Of a DNA stretch of 64,000 bases, positions 28,520-37,156 are shown in pieces; position 1 is the first letter of the stretch; every line of letters starts with the position of its first letter. Location of the stretch: assembly GCF_002017875.1 (NCBI RefSeq), contig NZ_MUFV01000001.1, positions 1,623,001 through 1,687,000 of the forward strand, given 5' to 3'. The notes under the pieces were generated by a model. It did no database searches. It was given only the letters and a program-made list of their open reading frames with translations, and was not told the DNA's origin. Origin of the DNA: Deinococcus sp. LM3. Its GTDB lineage: Bacteria; Deinococcota; Deinococci; Deinococcales; Deinococcaceae. The translations under genes were made by a program, and so were the position numbers.

Positions 28520-28909
28520 TTACGCCTTCGCCCAGCTGCGCAGGTAATCGGCGACGAGTTCGCTGACGTTCACGCCGTCGCGGGTGGCCTTCTCGATCTG
28601 CGCGGCCTTCTCCTCGCGGGTGATGGGGAGCCAGAGGGCCACGTACTCCTGGCCGCCTTCCTGCCTGAATTCCCCGCCCAGTTCATCGCGCTGCACGAAT
28701 CCAGTCTTGTTCATGTCTTCCTCCGTTCCGGCCTGCATCAGCCAGTGGGTCACGCGGGCTTTCAGGAAACGCCACTCCCGGCCGACCTTGCGGCCCGGGA
28801 TCTCACCGCCCCGCACCAGGGTGTAGGCGGTGGTCTCGCTGACCTTCAGGTAGGCGGCCAGTTCCTCCAGGGTCAGGACCTCGTCCGTGGGGATGTTCGT
28901 GTCGTTCAT
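28520..28909 (-). CDS. excisionase-type HTH DNA-binding protein
   Basis: 129 residues. Residues ~9-60 form a MerR-like/excisionase helix-turn-helix (TLEELAAYLKVSETTAYTLVRGGEIPGRKVGREWRF with RFLKARVTHWL). The C-terminal half (~80-129, EYVALWLPITREEKAAQIEKATRDGVNVSELVADYLRSW) resembles a short antitoxin or ribbon-helix dimer region. AGGAGG nine bases before the ATG fixes the start. A perfect inverted repeat in its own promoter suggests autoregulation. No toxin-like partner is adjacent. Confidence 0.85.
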   Translation of the reverse strand: MNDTNIPTDEVLTLEELAAYLKVSETTAYTLVRGGEIPGRKVGREWRFLKARVTHWLMQAGTEEDMNKTGFVQRDELGGEFRQEGGQEYVALWLPITREEKAAQIEKATRDGVNVSELVADYLRSWAKA

Positions 28910-28933
28910 ACCGGTACCTCCTCTCAGGTGATG

Positions 28934-28981
28934 CCATCTTGCGCTATCTGACGCCTGATGTCAATAGATGCTGCAAGATGG
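28934..28981 (-). promoter_or_regulatory. promoter and inverted-repeat operator of the HTH gene
   Basis: Minus strand TTGACA (28964-28959), 17-bp spacer, CAAGAT (28941-28936). A perfect 9-bp inverted repeat CCATCTTGC (28934-28942) / GCAAGATGG (28973-28981) brackets the promoter, one arm over the -10 and the other just upstream of the -35. Confidence 0.72.
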
Positions 28982-29055
28982 TGCCAGTTGATACCCGTTG
29001 CAGTTGGTCGCCCTGCCTCCGGTCTGCCCGACCCACCCGTGATCTACTCGGACCC

Positions 29056-31278
29056 ATGCGGACCCTCGGCCGACTCGTCTCCCACCACCCCTGGGCCGTC
29101 CTGATCGCGTGGCTGATCGCCGCCGCACTCAGCGTGCCCTTCGCCGCCCGCGCCCCCGCCGCCCTGAACGCCGACCCGGCCAGCGGCCTGACCACCTCCG
29201 AATCCACGCTGGTCACCGACGCCCTGCGCGACCGCTTCGGCGAGACCGACACCAACACCGTCATCCTGGTCACCCGCAGCGCCCCGGCCCTCGGCACCCC
29301 CGACGGCGACGCCGCCTACCAGCGCTTCCTGGACGGCCTGGACGACGTGCCCGGCGTCACCCGCGTCACCGCCGCGCAGGGCAGCGGCCCCTACCGCACC
29401 CGCTCCGAGGACGGCACCCTGGCCCTGACGCTCGCCCAGATCCCCCTGCTCGACGGCGCCAGCGACGCCCTGCGCCGCGTGCGCGAGTACGCCGCCACGC
29501 AGGACAGCCCCGCCCTGGACATCCGCGTGACCGGCGGACAGGCCATCGCCGACGACTTCACCTACTACGCCGAGAGCGACACCAAACGCAGCGAACTCGT
29601 CGCCCTGCCCCTGATCGGCGCGCTGCTGCTCGTGGTGTTCGGCGCGCTCGTCGCCACCGGCCTGCCACTCGCCGTCGGCGTCCTCAGCATCAGCGTCGCC
29701 ATGGCCGCCCTGTACGGCCTGACCCACCTGATGCCCGTCAGCACCTTCGCGCAGAGCGTCATCACCATGCTCGGCCTGGGCGCCGGCATCGACTACGCCC
29801 TGCTGATGGTCAACCGCTTCCGCGAGGAACTGACCCGCACCCCCGACCCGCGCCGCGCCGCCGACCGCACCGTCCAGACCGCCGGCCGCAGCGTCGCCTT
29901 CAGCGGCCTGACCGTCGCCATCGCCATGGCCGGCCTGATCCTCCCGCCCATCGCCTTCGTGCGCTCCATCGGCATCGGCGGCGTCCTGGCCGTCCTGCTC
30001 ACCGTGCTCGCCAGCCTCACCGCGCTGCCCGCCATGCTGGCCCTGCTCGGCGACCGCGTGAACAGCCCCCGCCTCCTGAACTTCACCTGGGCGCAGAGCG
30101 GCGCCGCCTCGGCCGGCTGGACCGCCTTCGCGCGGCGCGTCACCGCCCGCCCCTGGGCCGCCGTACTCGGCAGCGCCGCCCTGCTGCTGCTGCTCGCCGC
30201 CCCCGCCCTGAACATCCGCACCGGGTACGCCGGCGCGTGGGGCCTGACCCCCGGCGTGGAAAGCCGCGACGCCCTGAAAGACGTCGAGACCCTCGGTGCC
30301 GGCGGCCTGCTCAGCCAGTTCGAGGTCATCCTCGACCTGAAAGGAGAGCGCTACGGCCCCGACGACCGCGCGCCCTTCCAGGCCCTCGTGACCGACCTGC
30401 GCGCCCTGCCCGGCGTTCAGGGCGTCCTGAGCCCCTTCCTGACCCCGCAGGACCTCCAGGCGGCCGGTGGCGACAACGCCGACGCCCTCGCCGCCGTCAG
30501 CGCCCTCACCACCCGCTCGTTCAGCCGCGACCGCACCCTGCTGCGCGTCACCGTCGTCCCCGACCGCAACCTCCCCGCCCGCGACATCCCCGCCTTCGAG
30601 CGGCAGATCCGCGAGACCATCCAGGCCAGCGGCTACACCTACCTGCTCGGCGGCGCCCCCGTCGGCGGCGAGGAATTCAGCCGCGCCATCACCGGCTCCC
30701 TGCCCACCGTCATCCTGGCCGTGTTCACTGGCACCTTCCTGCTGCTGATGGTCGCCTTCCGCAGCATCCTGATCCCCCTGAAAAGCATCCTCATGAATGC
30801 CCTGACCGTCGGGGCAGCCGTCGGCGTCGTCACCCTGATCGTCCAGGACGGCTTCCTGGCCGGCCCGCTCGGCATTCCCGCCGACGTCGGCGTGCTCGAC
30901 GCCAGCCTCCCGGTGCTGCTGTTCGCCATCATGTTCGGCCTCAGCATGGACTACGAGATCTTCCTGCTCTCCCGCGTCCAGGAGGAATACCTCGCCGGAC
31001 ACACCAACGACGAGGCTGTCGTCCGCGCCGTCGGCCACACCGCCCGCATCATCACCTCGGCGGCCATCATCATGTTCATCGTCTTCGCCGCCTTCACCTT
31101 CGGCCGCGTCGTCGCCAGCAAGAGCATCGGCCTGGGCCTCGCCGTCGCCGTCGCCCTCGACGCCACCCTCGTGCGCCTCGTGCTGGTGCCCGCCTTCCTC
31201 AAACTCGCCGGACGCTGGAACTGGTGGCTGCCCGCCTGGCTCGACAAACGCCTGCCCCGCATCCGCCTCGAACACTGA
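29056..31278 (+). CDS. MMPL-family RND transporter
   Basis: 740 residues from the ATG at 29056. Twelve predicted membrane helices in two RND halves: a first helix (~10-28), a large periplasmic loop, then helix clusters around 185-370 and 540-735. The GAGIDYALLMVNRFREEL and FGLSMDYEIFLLSRVQEEY segments are MMPL signatures with the transport-coupling Asp. Proton-driven export of lipids or hydrophobic compounds. Its start region diverges from the HTH gene, whose product could regulate it. Confidence 0.93.
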   Translation: MRTLGRLVSHHPWAVLIAWLIAAALSVPFAARAPAALNADPASGLTTSESTLVTDALRDRFGETDTNTVILVTRSAPALGTPDGDAAYQRFLDGLDDVPGVTRVTAAQGSGPYRTRSEDGTLALTLAQIPLLDGASDALRRVREYAATQDSPALDIRVTGGQAIADDFTYYAESDTKRSELVALPLIGALLLVVFGALVATGLPLAVGVLSISVAMAALYGLTHLMPVSTFAQSVITMLGLGAGIDYALLMVNRFREELTRTPDPRRAADRTVQTAGRSVAFSGLTVAIAMAGLILPPIAFVRSIGIGGVLAVLLTVLASLTALPAMLALLGDRVNSPRLLNFTWAQSGAASAGWTAFARRVTARPWAAVLGSAALLLLLAAPALNIRTGYAGAWGLTPGVESRDALKDVETLGAGGLLSQFEVILDLKGERYGPDDRAPFQALVTDLRALPGVQGVLSPFLTPQDLQAAGGDNADALAAVSALTTRSFSRDRTLLRVTVVPDRNLPARDIPAFERQIRETIQASGYTYLLGGAPVGGEEFSRAITGSLPTVILAVFTGTFLLLMVAFRSILIPLKSILMNALTVGAAVGVVTLIVQDGFLAGPLGIPADVGVLDASLPVLLFAIMFGLSMDYEIFLLSRVQEEYLAGHTNDEAVVRAVGHTARIITSAAIIMFIVFAAFTFGRVVASKSIGLGLAVAVALDATLVRLVLVPAFLKLAGRWNWWLPAWLDKRLPRIRLEH

Positions 31279-31281
31279 CAA

Positions 31282-31372
31282 GGGTTGTGGGGAGTGGGGT
31301 GTCGGCAGTGGGAACAGCAACAGAGGAGGGGTGACGGCCTGTGCGCTTCACCCCTCCTTCTTCCCACAACCC
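31282..31372. terminator. bidirectional terminator between MMPL and DedA genes
   Basis: An inner perfect 11-bp stem (AGGAGGGGTGA 31324-31334 with TCACCCCTCCT 31348-31358) lies inside outer arms GGGTTGTGGG (31282) and CCCACAACCC (31363). It lies between two convergent genes. Confidence 0.72.
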
Positions 31373-31379
31373 ACAGCCA

Positions 31380-31994
31380 TCACACCTCGGCGTGCTCCTG
31401 CTCGCGCTTGCGGCGCAGGAACCACGCCACCGCCGCCACCGCCAGCAGACCCAGAATGATCTTGCTGGCCGGCCCCACATACTGCTCCACCCGGTCGTAA
31501 TTCTCACCCAGCGCGAACCCCGCCCCCGCCAGCAACGCCGACCACAACGCCGAACCGATCGCACTGAACAGCAGGAACGTCCCCATCGGCATCTCACTCA
31601 TCCCCGCCGGCAGACTCAGCAGCGACCGGATGCCCGGCACCATCCGCCCGAACAACACCGCCTTCGGCCCATGCCGATCAAACCAATCATCCGCCTTCCG
31701 GATGTCCTTCCCACGCAACGTCAACCACTTCCCATGCTTATCCGCCCACGCCACCAGACGCTCCTCACCAAACGCCCGCCCCACGTAATACAGCGGCAAC
31801 GTCCCGATCACACTCCCCAGCGTCCCCATCAGGATCACCACCGCCAGATTCATATCCCCACGCGCCGCCGCGAACCCCGCCGACGGCATGATCAGCTCAC
31901 TCGGAATCGGCGGAAACACGTTCTCCAGCACCATTAGAAGCAGAATCCCCACGTACCCCATGCTGTCCATCAATCCCTGTACCCACTCGGCCAT
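31380..31994 (-). CDS. DedA-family membrane protein
   Basis: 204 residues from the ATG at 31994. The family pattern is clear: ENVFPPIPSELIMPSAGF, then GTLPLYYVGRAFGEERL and FGRMVPGIRSLLSLPAGMSEM. DedA/Tvp38 proteins are polytopic inner-membrane flippases, several shown to return undecaprenyl-phosphate or phosphatidylethanolamine across the membrane. Charged residues (Glu in the first motif, Arg in FGRMVPG.R) are kept. Convergent with MMPL, divergent from the HAD gene. Confidence 0.94.
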   Translation of the reverse strand: MAEWVQGLMDSMGYVGILLLMVLENVFPPIPSELIMPSAGFAAARGDMNLAVVILMGTLGSVIGTLPLYYVGRAFGEERLVAWADKHGKWLTLRGKDIRKADDWFDRHGPKAVLFGRMVPGIRSLLSLPAGMSEMPMGTFLLFSAIGSALWSALLAGAGFALGENYDRVEQYVGPASKIILGLLAVAAVAWFLRRKREQEHAEV

Positions 31995-32079
31995 ACCACC
32001 CACCCTACCCGCTCCCGCCCCCACATGCCTCCACCAAAAGTGAATTCCACCCCACCCGCCCACCCCCTACACTGACCCC

Positions 32080-32733
32080 ATGCACCCCATCCAGGCCGTA
32101 ATCTTCGACTTCGACGGCACCATCCTCGACACCGAAACCCACGAATTCCGCCGCTGGCAGGCCCTCTACCGCGACCACAACCGCGAACTCCCCCTTCAAG
32201 AATGGCAACGCGGCATCGGCACCTGGGACGCCTTCGACCCCTGGGCCGGCCTCCCCGACCACGTCCAGCAAAACCGTCAGGCCATCCACGCCCAACTCCT
32301 CGAAACCATCCACGCCGACATCCAGGCCGCCGACCTCCGCCCCGGCGTCCGAAACGTCCTGAACGCCATCCGACCCGCCGGCCTCCGCCTCGCCCTCGCC
32401 ACCAGCAGCGACCGCGCCTGGGTCACCCGCTGGCTCGAACAACACGACCTCCTCGGCCACTTCGAAACCCTCGCCACCCGCGACGACGTCACCCGCGTCA
32501 AACCCGACCCCGAGCTCTACACCCTCGCCGTCCACCGACTCGGCCTGAAACCCCACCAGTGCCTCGCCGTCGAAGACAGCCTCAACGGAGCCACCGCCGC
32601 CGCCGCCGCCGGACTGCACGTCGTCGTCGTTCCCAACGAAGTCACCCGCACCCAGGCGTTCCTGCCCGAATGGGGGCGGGTCGACGGGTACGAGGGGGGG
32701 CTAGAATCTCTGCTGGCGACTGTTCGGAATTGA
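32080..32733 (+). CDS. HAD hydrolase, beta-phosphoglucomutase-like
   Basis: 217 residues. Motif I FDFDGTILDTE (Asp10, Asp12), helical cap, motif II ATSSDR, motif III Lys in RVKPDPELY and motif IV VEDSLNGATAAAAAG. This is the subfamily of sugar-phosphate phosphatases and beta-phosphoglucomutases. No sugar-metabolism genes are nearby, so the substrate is open. It ends about 14 bp before the large inverted-repeat element. Confidence 0.93.
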   Translation: MHPIQAVIFDFDGTILDTETHEFRRWQALYRDHNRELPLQEWQRGIGTWDAFDPWAGLPDHVQQNRQAIHAQLLETIHADIQAADLRPGVRNVLNAIRPAGLRLALATSSDRAWVTRWLEQHDLLGHFETLATRDDVTRVKPDPELYTLAVHRLGLKPHQCLAVEDSLNGATAAAAAGLHVVVVPNEVTRTQAFLPEWGRVDGYEGGLESLLATVRN

Positions 32734-32746
32734 CGTGTCGGGGGGG

Positions 32747-33264
32747 GCGCCTGGCGGCGGGCCTCCCCACCCCCAGCCCCCTACCCCAGGGGGGCAGGGG
32801 GAGCAGTCGCTGCGCTCGGCAAGAGATTTTACTGATGAGGCGCACCTGTAACGGGCGCTGACGTGTCTGGCTTCGACGCCATCCTGCCGCCCCCGCGCAA
32901 GGCCCGCGCGCTGCGCGCACGACGGCCGGTGGCAGTCTGCGGAAACTGGCCGCGCAACGGGTTGAATCCTGCTGATCGACTTTGAAACCCGGCTTTGGCA
33001 ACAGCCCAAAAAGTAGAACCTTCTCGCTCGCACCAAGTGGGCTGGCCCGCCCGGCGTCGTGGCAACGCGGCCCGTCGTGCGCGCAGCGCGCGGGGCGAAC
33101 GGCGCTGGCGCGAAGGATGGCGTCTAGGACGTGGCCGTACCCGCCCAATGCTCTCCCAAAAAACCCGCGAAATACCTGCACAGTGCCAACGTAAGCTCCC
33201 CCTGCCCCCCTGGGGTAGGGGGCTGGGGGGTGGGGAAGCACACGGGAGGCCCGCCGTCAGGCGC
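32747..33264. repeat. ~520-bp element with nested inverted repeats
   Basis: Outer arms: GCGCCTGGCGGCGGGCC then a ~40-bp C/G palindrome (32764-32803) recurs inverted at 33196-33264, with one indel in the 40-bp part and an extra ~11 bp. An inner inverted pair (GACGCCATCCT...GCGCGCTGCGCGCACGACGG, ~32875-32925 and ~33071-33124) surrounds about 145 bp of unique sequence. No convincing ORF with a start signal is present; the region between the HAD gene and rtcB is filled by this element. Confidence 0.7.
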
Positions 33265-33278
33265 AACCAATCCAACTG

Positions 33279-34682
33279 CTAGATGTCCTCACTCCCGGTA
33301 TCCATCCGGACAACGCGGGGCTGGAAGCTGGCCACGACGTTCACGAGGTCTTCCTGCCGGGCGATGACGTCCTCGATGCGTTTGTAGGCCTGGGGGGCTT
33401 CGTCGATGCCGCCGCCGATGAGGGTGACGCCGCGCCCGGTGAGGTACGCCTGGACGTCTTTCTTGGCGAGGGCGCCGATGGCAGCTTTGCGTCCGAGCTG
33501 GCGGCCGGCGCCGTGGCTGGCGCTTTGCAGGGCGCCTTCGTGGCCGAGGCCGCGGACCACGTAGCCGGGGTCGGCCATGCTACCGGGGATCAGGCCGAGT
33601 TGTCCGGGGGCAGCGGGGGTGGCGCCTTTACGGTGGACGATGAGGTTCTGGCCGTTCACGTTTTGTTTCCAGGCGAGGTTGTGGCTGTTGCTGATTTGCG
33701 TGAGGGGGGTGACGTTCAGGGCGCGGGCGAGGCGGGCGTGGATGAGGTGGTGGTTGGCGAGGGCGTAGCGGCCGGCGAGGTTCATGGCCTGCCAGTACGC
33801 CTGTCCGTCTTCGTGGTCGAGGGGGAGCCACGCGAGTTTCTTGGCTTCGGGGGCGAGGGTGGGGTGGTGACGTTCGGCGAGGCCAGTGAAGTGTCCGGCG
33901 ACCTGCGCGCCGAAGCCTCGGCTGCCGCTGTGGGTGAGTAGCGCGAGGTACTGTCCGGCGGCGAGGCCGAGGTCGGCGTGGGGGAGGGTGAGGGTGCCGA
34001 ATTCGGCGAAGTGGTTGCCGCTGCCGCTGGTGCCGATCTGCGTGGCGGCCTTGTCGTACAGGTGCTGGAGGATGGGCTGGTCGTCCCAGGCGCTTTCGTG
34101 GAGGACTTCGTGGTCCTGGCGGTCGCGTTTCTCGAAGGCGACGCCCGCGCCGAAGCGGGTGTGCTTGAGCAGCAGGGTGGTGGCTTCCTCGGTCCGCAGC
34201 GCGCCCGGCTGGATGGGCAGGATGGACAGCATCATGGAGCAGCCGATGTCCACGCCGACGCCGTAGGGAATGACGGCGTTCTCGGTGGCCAGCACCCCGC
34301 CGATGGGGAGGCCGTAGCCGACGTGCGCGTCGGGCATCAGGGCACCGGCGCGGCTGACCGGGAGGCGCATGGCGATGTCCATCTGGCGGTGCGCGCCGAG
34401 GTCGATCAGGTCCGCGCCCCAGGTGGGGTAGGGGAGGGGTGCGGGGCGCAGGTCGCTGCCCCGGCGGGCGTCACGGACAGCCTGCTGCGCCAGGAGTTCG
34501 GCGGCCAGCGGGGCGTACACGCCGCCCGTGGCGTACGCGGCGGGGGTGGCCTGCACGGCGCGCAGTTCGCTCAGGATGTCGTCGCGGCTCAGTCCGGCGG
34601 TTTCGCGGGTGGTGGCGGCGGTCTGGGCGAGGGCGATGGCTTTCTTTTCCAGGCCGAGTTTCACGAGGTGTTTGCCGTTCAT
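33279..34682 (-). CDS. rtcB: RtcB-family RNA ligase
   Basis: 467 residues from the ATG at 34682. Signatures: PDAHVGYGLPIGGV, the Mn-binding GVGVDIGCSM (Asp145, Cys148), GTSGSGNHFAEFG, THSGSRGFG and the guanylylated-histidine motif SHGAGR. RtcB joins 2',3'-cyclic phosphate or 3'-phosphate to 5'-OH RNA ends, using GTP and Mn, in RNA repair and tRNA splicing; Deinococcus RtcB-type ligases have been linked to recovery from damage. No rtcA or archease gene is adjacent. A short reading frame with a strong SD sits just upstream. Confidence 0.95.
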   Translation of the reverse strand: MNGKHLVKLGLEKKAIALAQTAATTRETAGLSRDDILSELRAVQATPAAYATGGVYAPLAAELLAQQAVRDARRGSDLRPAPLPYPTWGADLIDLGAHRQMDIAMRLPVSRAGALMPDAHVGYGLPIGGVLATENAVIPYGVGVDIGCSMMLSILPIQPGALRTEEATTLLLKHTRFGAGVAFEKRDRQDHEVLHESAWDDQPILQHLYDKAATQIGTSGSGNHFAEFGTLTLPHADLGLAAGQYLALLTHSGSRGFGAQVAGHFTGLAERHHPTLAPEAKKLAWLPLDHEDGQAYWQAMNLAGRYALANHHLIHARLARALNVTPLTQISNSHNLAWKQNVNGQNLIVHRKGATPAAPGQLGLIPGSMADPGYVVRGLGHEGALQSASHGAGRQLGRKAAIGALAKKDVQAYLTGRGVTLIGGGIDEAPQAYKRIEDVIARQEDLVNVVASFQPRVVRMDTGSEDI

Positions 34683-34696
34683 GGGGTCTCTCTCTT

Positions 34697-34840
34697 TCAG
34701 ATGGGCGCGGAGGCGACTTCGCCTCGGGGGGTGGGGTCTGCGGGGATGGGTGTCCGGTCGCCGGGATCGCCGTCCAGGGCGTCGGGCGTACTGGGTGTGG
34801 TTGTGCTGAATGGAGCTGTGCGGGGTGTTCCTGCGGGCAT
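34697..34840 (-). CDS. possible small protein upstream of rtcB
   Basis: 47 codons (MPAGTPRTAPF..., Pro/Thr/Asp-rich), preceded by GAGAGGAGG six bases before the ATG, one of the better ribosome-binding sites in the window, and ending 14 bp before rtcB. Composition is low-complexity and no family is recognised. It could be a leader peptide controlling rtcB translation or a spurious frame with a chance SD. The rest of the 257-bp gap up to 34940 holds no other gene. Confidence 0.35.
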   Translation of the reverse strand: MPAGTPRTAPFSTTTPSTPDALDGDPGDRTPIPADPTPRGEVASAPI

Positions 34841-34939
34841 GGTCGCCTCCTCTCCCTGAATCGGGTCGTCGTGAGTGTGCCGCGCGGATGGGGGGGCGGG
34901 CATCCGCCCAGTGGCGTATGCAGTGGCGTAGGCCAGTGC

Positions 34940-35623
34940 CTACGCCAGCGGGCCATCGTTCAGCGGGGTGGGGTCGAAGCGGATCTGGTCGGGGATCAGT
35001 CGCCCGGCCTGCGCGCGGTAGGTTAGGAGCAGGCGGCCCGTGAACGCCCAGTCGCGCTGCACCTCGACCAGTGCCGTCAGCTGGCCGCCCTGCACGGTCC
35101 AGCGCACCTGATCGCCGATGCGGGCCGCCTCGGTGCGGGGCACGCCGGGCCGCGCGGGCAGTTTCACGCTGCGGTCCGGCAGGGTCAGGCTGCCCGTGCC
35201 GAAGCGGACCTGCTGGCGCAGGTACAGCAGGGGCGGCGTGACGGGCCACTCGCGCAGGTCCGGCAGGGTCAGGACGCGGGCGTCGTACACGGCCACGCCG
35301 GTGCCCTCGTCGGTCATCAGGGTCACGAGCACCTCGGGCCGGGCGTCGCCGTTCAGGTCGGTGACGCTCAGGCCCGGCCAGAAGGTGGGGTTGCTCAGCG
35401 TGCGCCACGCCGGGAAGGTCCGCGTGACCGGTCCGGATGTGACGCGCAGGCCGCTCAGCAGGCCCTCCCGTGCGGGCGCGGTGGTCTGCACGGTCAGGTC
35501 CGGACCCTCGTGCCGCGCGACGGTCGCCCCGGCGGGAATGCCGCCCGTGGGCGTCGGGACCGGCACCTGCGCGGCGTGCGCGGTCAGCAGCGAGGCGGCA
35601 AGCAGCAGGCACAGGGGTCGCAT
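34940..35623 (-). CDS. secreted hypothetical protein with FG-GAP-like repeat
   Basis: 227 residues. Signal peptide (MRPLCLLLAASLLTAHAA). The segment LSVTDLNGDARPEVLVTLMTDEG resembles an FG-GAP/VCBS calcium-binding blade; the same pattern appears in the upstream neighbour. No enzyme motif. Fourth gene of a minus-strand cluster (DUF3160, CapA, secreted FG-GAP, this gene), 52 bp after its neighbour. Probably exported. Confidence 0.75.
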   Translation of the reverse strand: MRPLCLLLAASLLTAHAAQVPVPTPTGGIPAGATVARHEGPDLTVQTTAPAREGLLSGLRVTSGPVTRTFPAWRTLSNPTFWPGLSVTDLNGDARPEVLVTLMTDEGTGVAVYDARVLTLPDLREWPVTPPLLYLRQQVRFGTGSLTLPDRSVKLPARPGVPRTEAARIGDQVRWTVQGGQLTALVEVQRDWAFTGRLLLTYRAQAGRLIPDQIRFDPTPLNDGPLA

Positions 35624-35675
35624 ACCCCATCATGCCGGGTTTCCGGGCAGGCCTGCGCCGCCGGATGGCCCGGCG

Positions 35676-36257
35676 TTACCGGACAGCGGGGCGGCCCCGC
35701 GCGTCGGGCTGCACCTCGCGGGCCACGGTAAGGGCGCGGCGGTCCAGCCGGAACCCGAAGCCGGTCCAGTGCCACAGGCTCAGCGCGCGGGCGGGTGCGC
35801 CGGGGGCGGCGTAGGTGGTTTCCAGCGTGGCGAGCGTCCCGCCGGGCAGCACAGTCAGTGCCGCGACCGGCTGGAACAGGGCGCTGCCCACCCAGACCTC
35901 CCGGTACCGGCCGCCGCCCAGGGGGCGCAGCACAGCGACGTGGCTGCTGTAACCGCGCGCGTCGCGGTTGCCCTGGATGGGCGTGGGGTGCGCGGTCCAG
36001 CGGGCGGTGCGCCAGTCGCGCCAGGGTCGCCAGACAGCCAGCACGCACTCGGGGGCGCCGTCGCCGGTCACGTCGGCCAGGACGCTGCTGCGCACCTCCC
36101 AGGTCGGGGGCAGGGTCAGGGCCGGGCAGGGGGGTGGGACGCGCCGGGCGGGGCTGGGCGTCCACGTGCCCGCCGGAGTGAGGCTGCGCCACAGTCCCTC
36201 GCTGCCGCCCGCCAGTGCGCTGCCCAGCAGCAGCAGGGACGTGAACAGGACTCTCAC
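35676..36257 (-). CDS. secreted hypothetical protein with FG-GAP-like segment
   Basis: 193 residues starting at a GTG that overlaps the CapA stop codon. Signal peptide VRVLFTSLLLLGSALAG. The segment SSVLADVTGDGAPECVLAVW is FG-GAP-like. Two tryptophan-rich stretches (RPWRDWRTARW, SLWHWTGFGF). Translationally coupled to the CapA-like gene, so the products probably act together at the cell surface. Function unknown. Confidence 0.75.
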   Translation of the reverse strand: MRVLFTSLLLLGSALAGGSEGLWRSLTPAGTWTPSPARRVPPPCPALTLPPTWEVRSSVLADVTGDGAPECVLAVWRPWRDWRTARWTAHPTPIQGNRDARGYSSHVAVLRPLGGGRYREVWVGSALFQPVAALTVLPGGTLATLETTYAAPGAPARALSLWHWTGFGFRLDRRALTVAREVQPDARGRPAVR

Positions 36258-37156
36258 CGGACCTCCGGGCAGGCGGGGAGGCCCAGCCGGGTCAGCGCCT
36301 GTGTCCGCTGCGCCCCGGTGGCGGGGGTCACGCGGCCCGCGCGGGTGCGGGTGGGGGCCGCGCAGGCGCGGGCTACGTCCGGCAGCGGCACGCGCACCAC
36401 CGCGCCGAGCTGCGCCGCCGGGAACGGCTGGTCGAACAGCAGGTTGCCCAGGCTGTACAGCACCAGCGCCGCCCCGCGTGGTCCGGTCAGGACCTCGTGG
36501 CCCTGGAGGACGTGCGGGCCGCTCCCGGCGATCACGGTCGCACCTGCCGCCACCAGCGCCCGCGCCTGCGTCCGCTGCCGGGCGGTGGTCAGGCCGTACT
36601 CCTCGCCCCAGTGGGCCAGGACGATCACGGTGTCCGCCTGCCGCGCCGCCGCGCGTACCGCTGACAGCGGCAGGGGGGCGGCGCGGTCGTCCAGCCACGC
36701 CAGCAGCGCGATCCGCTGCCCCCGCACCACGTGGACGACCTGGGTGGAGGTGACGGGAGTCAGCCCGGCGCGGCGGAGCGTGCCCTGCGACTGCACCTCC
36801 CCGGCCGGTCCGGCGTCCCGGCTGTGGTTGTTCAGCACGCCCAGATGCGTGAGGGGCCACAGGGCGGCTGCCGCGCCGGGCGGGGCGCGCAGGTCGATGC
36901 CCGGCGTCCTGCGCGGCGCGTCCGTCAGGGGGGATTCCAGGTTCGCGGCCACCAGATCGGCGCGCAGGGGCGGCGCGACCGCCCGCAGCGTGCCGGGCCA
37001 GTCGGCGGCGTTCGCCTGCGCCACGCCGCGCGCGAGGCTCAGGTCACCGGCCAGGGCCAGCGTGACCGGCCCGGACGGCGGCCCAGCTGGCGGTGCCTCC
37101 CGCCCGCCCGACGTGAGCAGCAGACCCGCCAGCAGGGCGCAGATGGCGATCCTCAC
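36254..37156 (-). CDS. CapA-family (PGA_cap) metallophosphatase-like protein
   Basis: 300 residues from a GTG overlapping the DUF3160 stop. A membrane-anchor or signal segment (residues ~3-18, IAICALLAGLLLTSGG). Core: VTLALAGDLSLARGV, LVAANLESPLTD, LTHLGVLNNHSRDAGPAG, VIVLAHWGEEYG, VIAGSGPHVLQGHEVL and VLYSLGNLLFD, the standard CapA motif order of a calcineurin-like fold. Relatives take part in poly-gamma-glutamate capsule assembly or act as envelope phosphoesterases. No capB/capC is present. Confidence 0.88.
   Translation of the reverse strand: MRIAICALLAGLLLTSGGREAPPAGPPSGPVTLALAGDLSLARGVAQANAADWPGTLRAVAPPLRADLVAANLESPLTDAPRRTPGIDLRAPPGAAAALWPLTHLGVLNNHSRDAGPAGEVQSQGTLRRAGLTPVTSTQVVHVVRGQRIALLAWLDDRAAPLPLSAVRAAARQADTVIVLAHWGEEYGLTTARQRTQARALVAAGATVIAGSGPHVLQGHEVLTGPRGAALVLYSLGNLLFDQPFPAAQLGAVVRVPLPDVARACAAPTRTRAGRVTPATGAQRTQALTRLGLPACPEVR

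Noticed and set aside
29044..31320. 758-codon antisense frame over the MMPL gene
   Set aside because: Gly/Ala/Asp-rich shadow without motifs.
32829..33275. 148-codon minus-strand frame in the nested repeat element
   Set aside because: Built mostly from the repeat arms (Pro/Gly/Arg-rich), no initiation signal, no domain.
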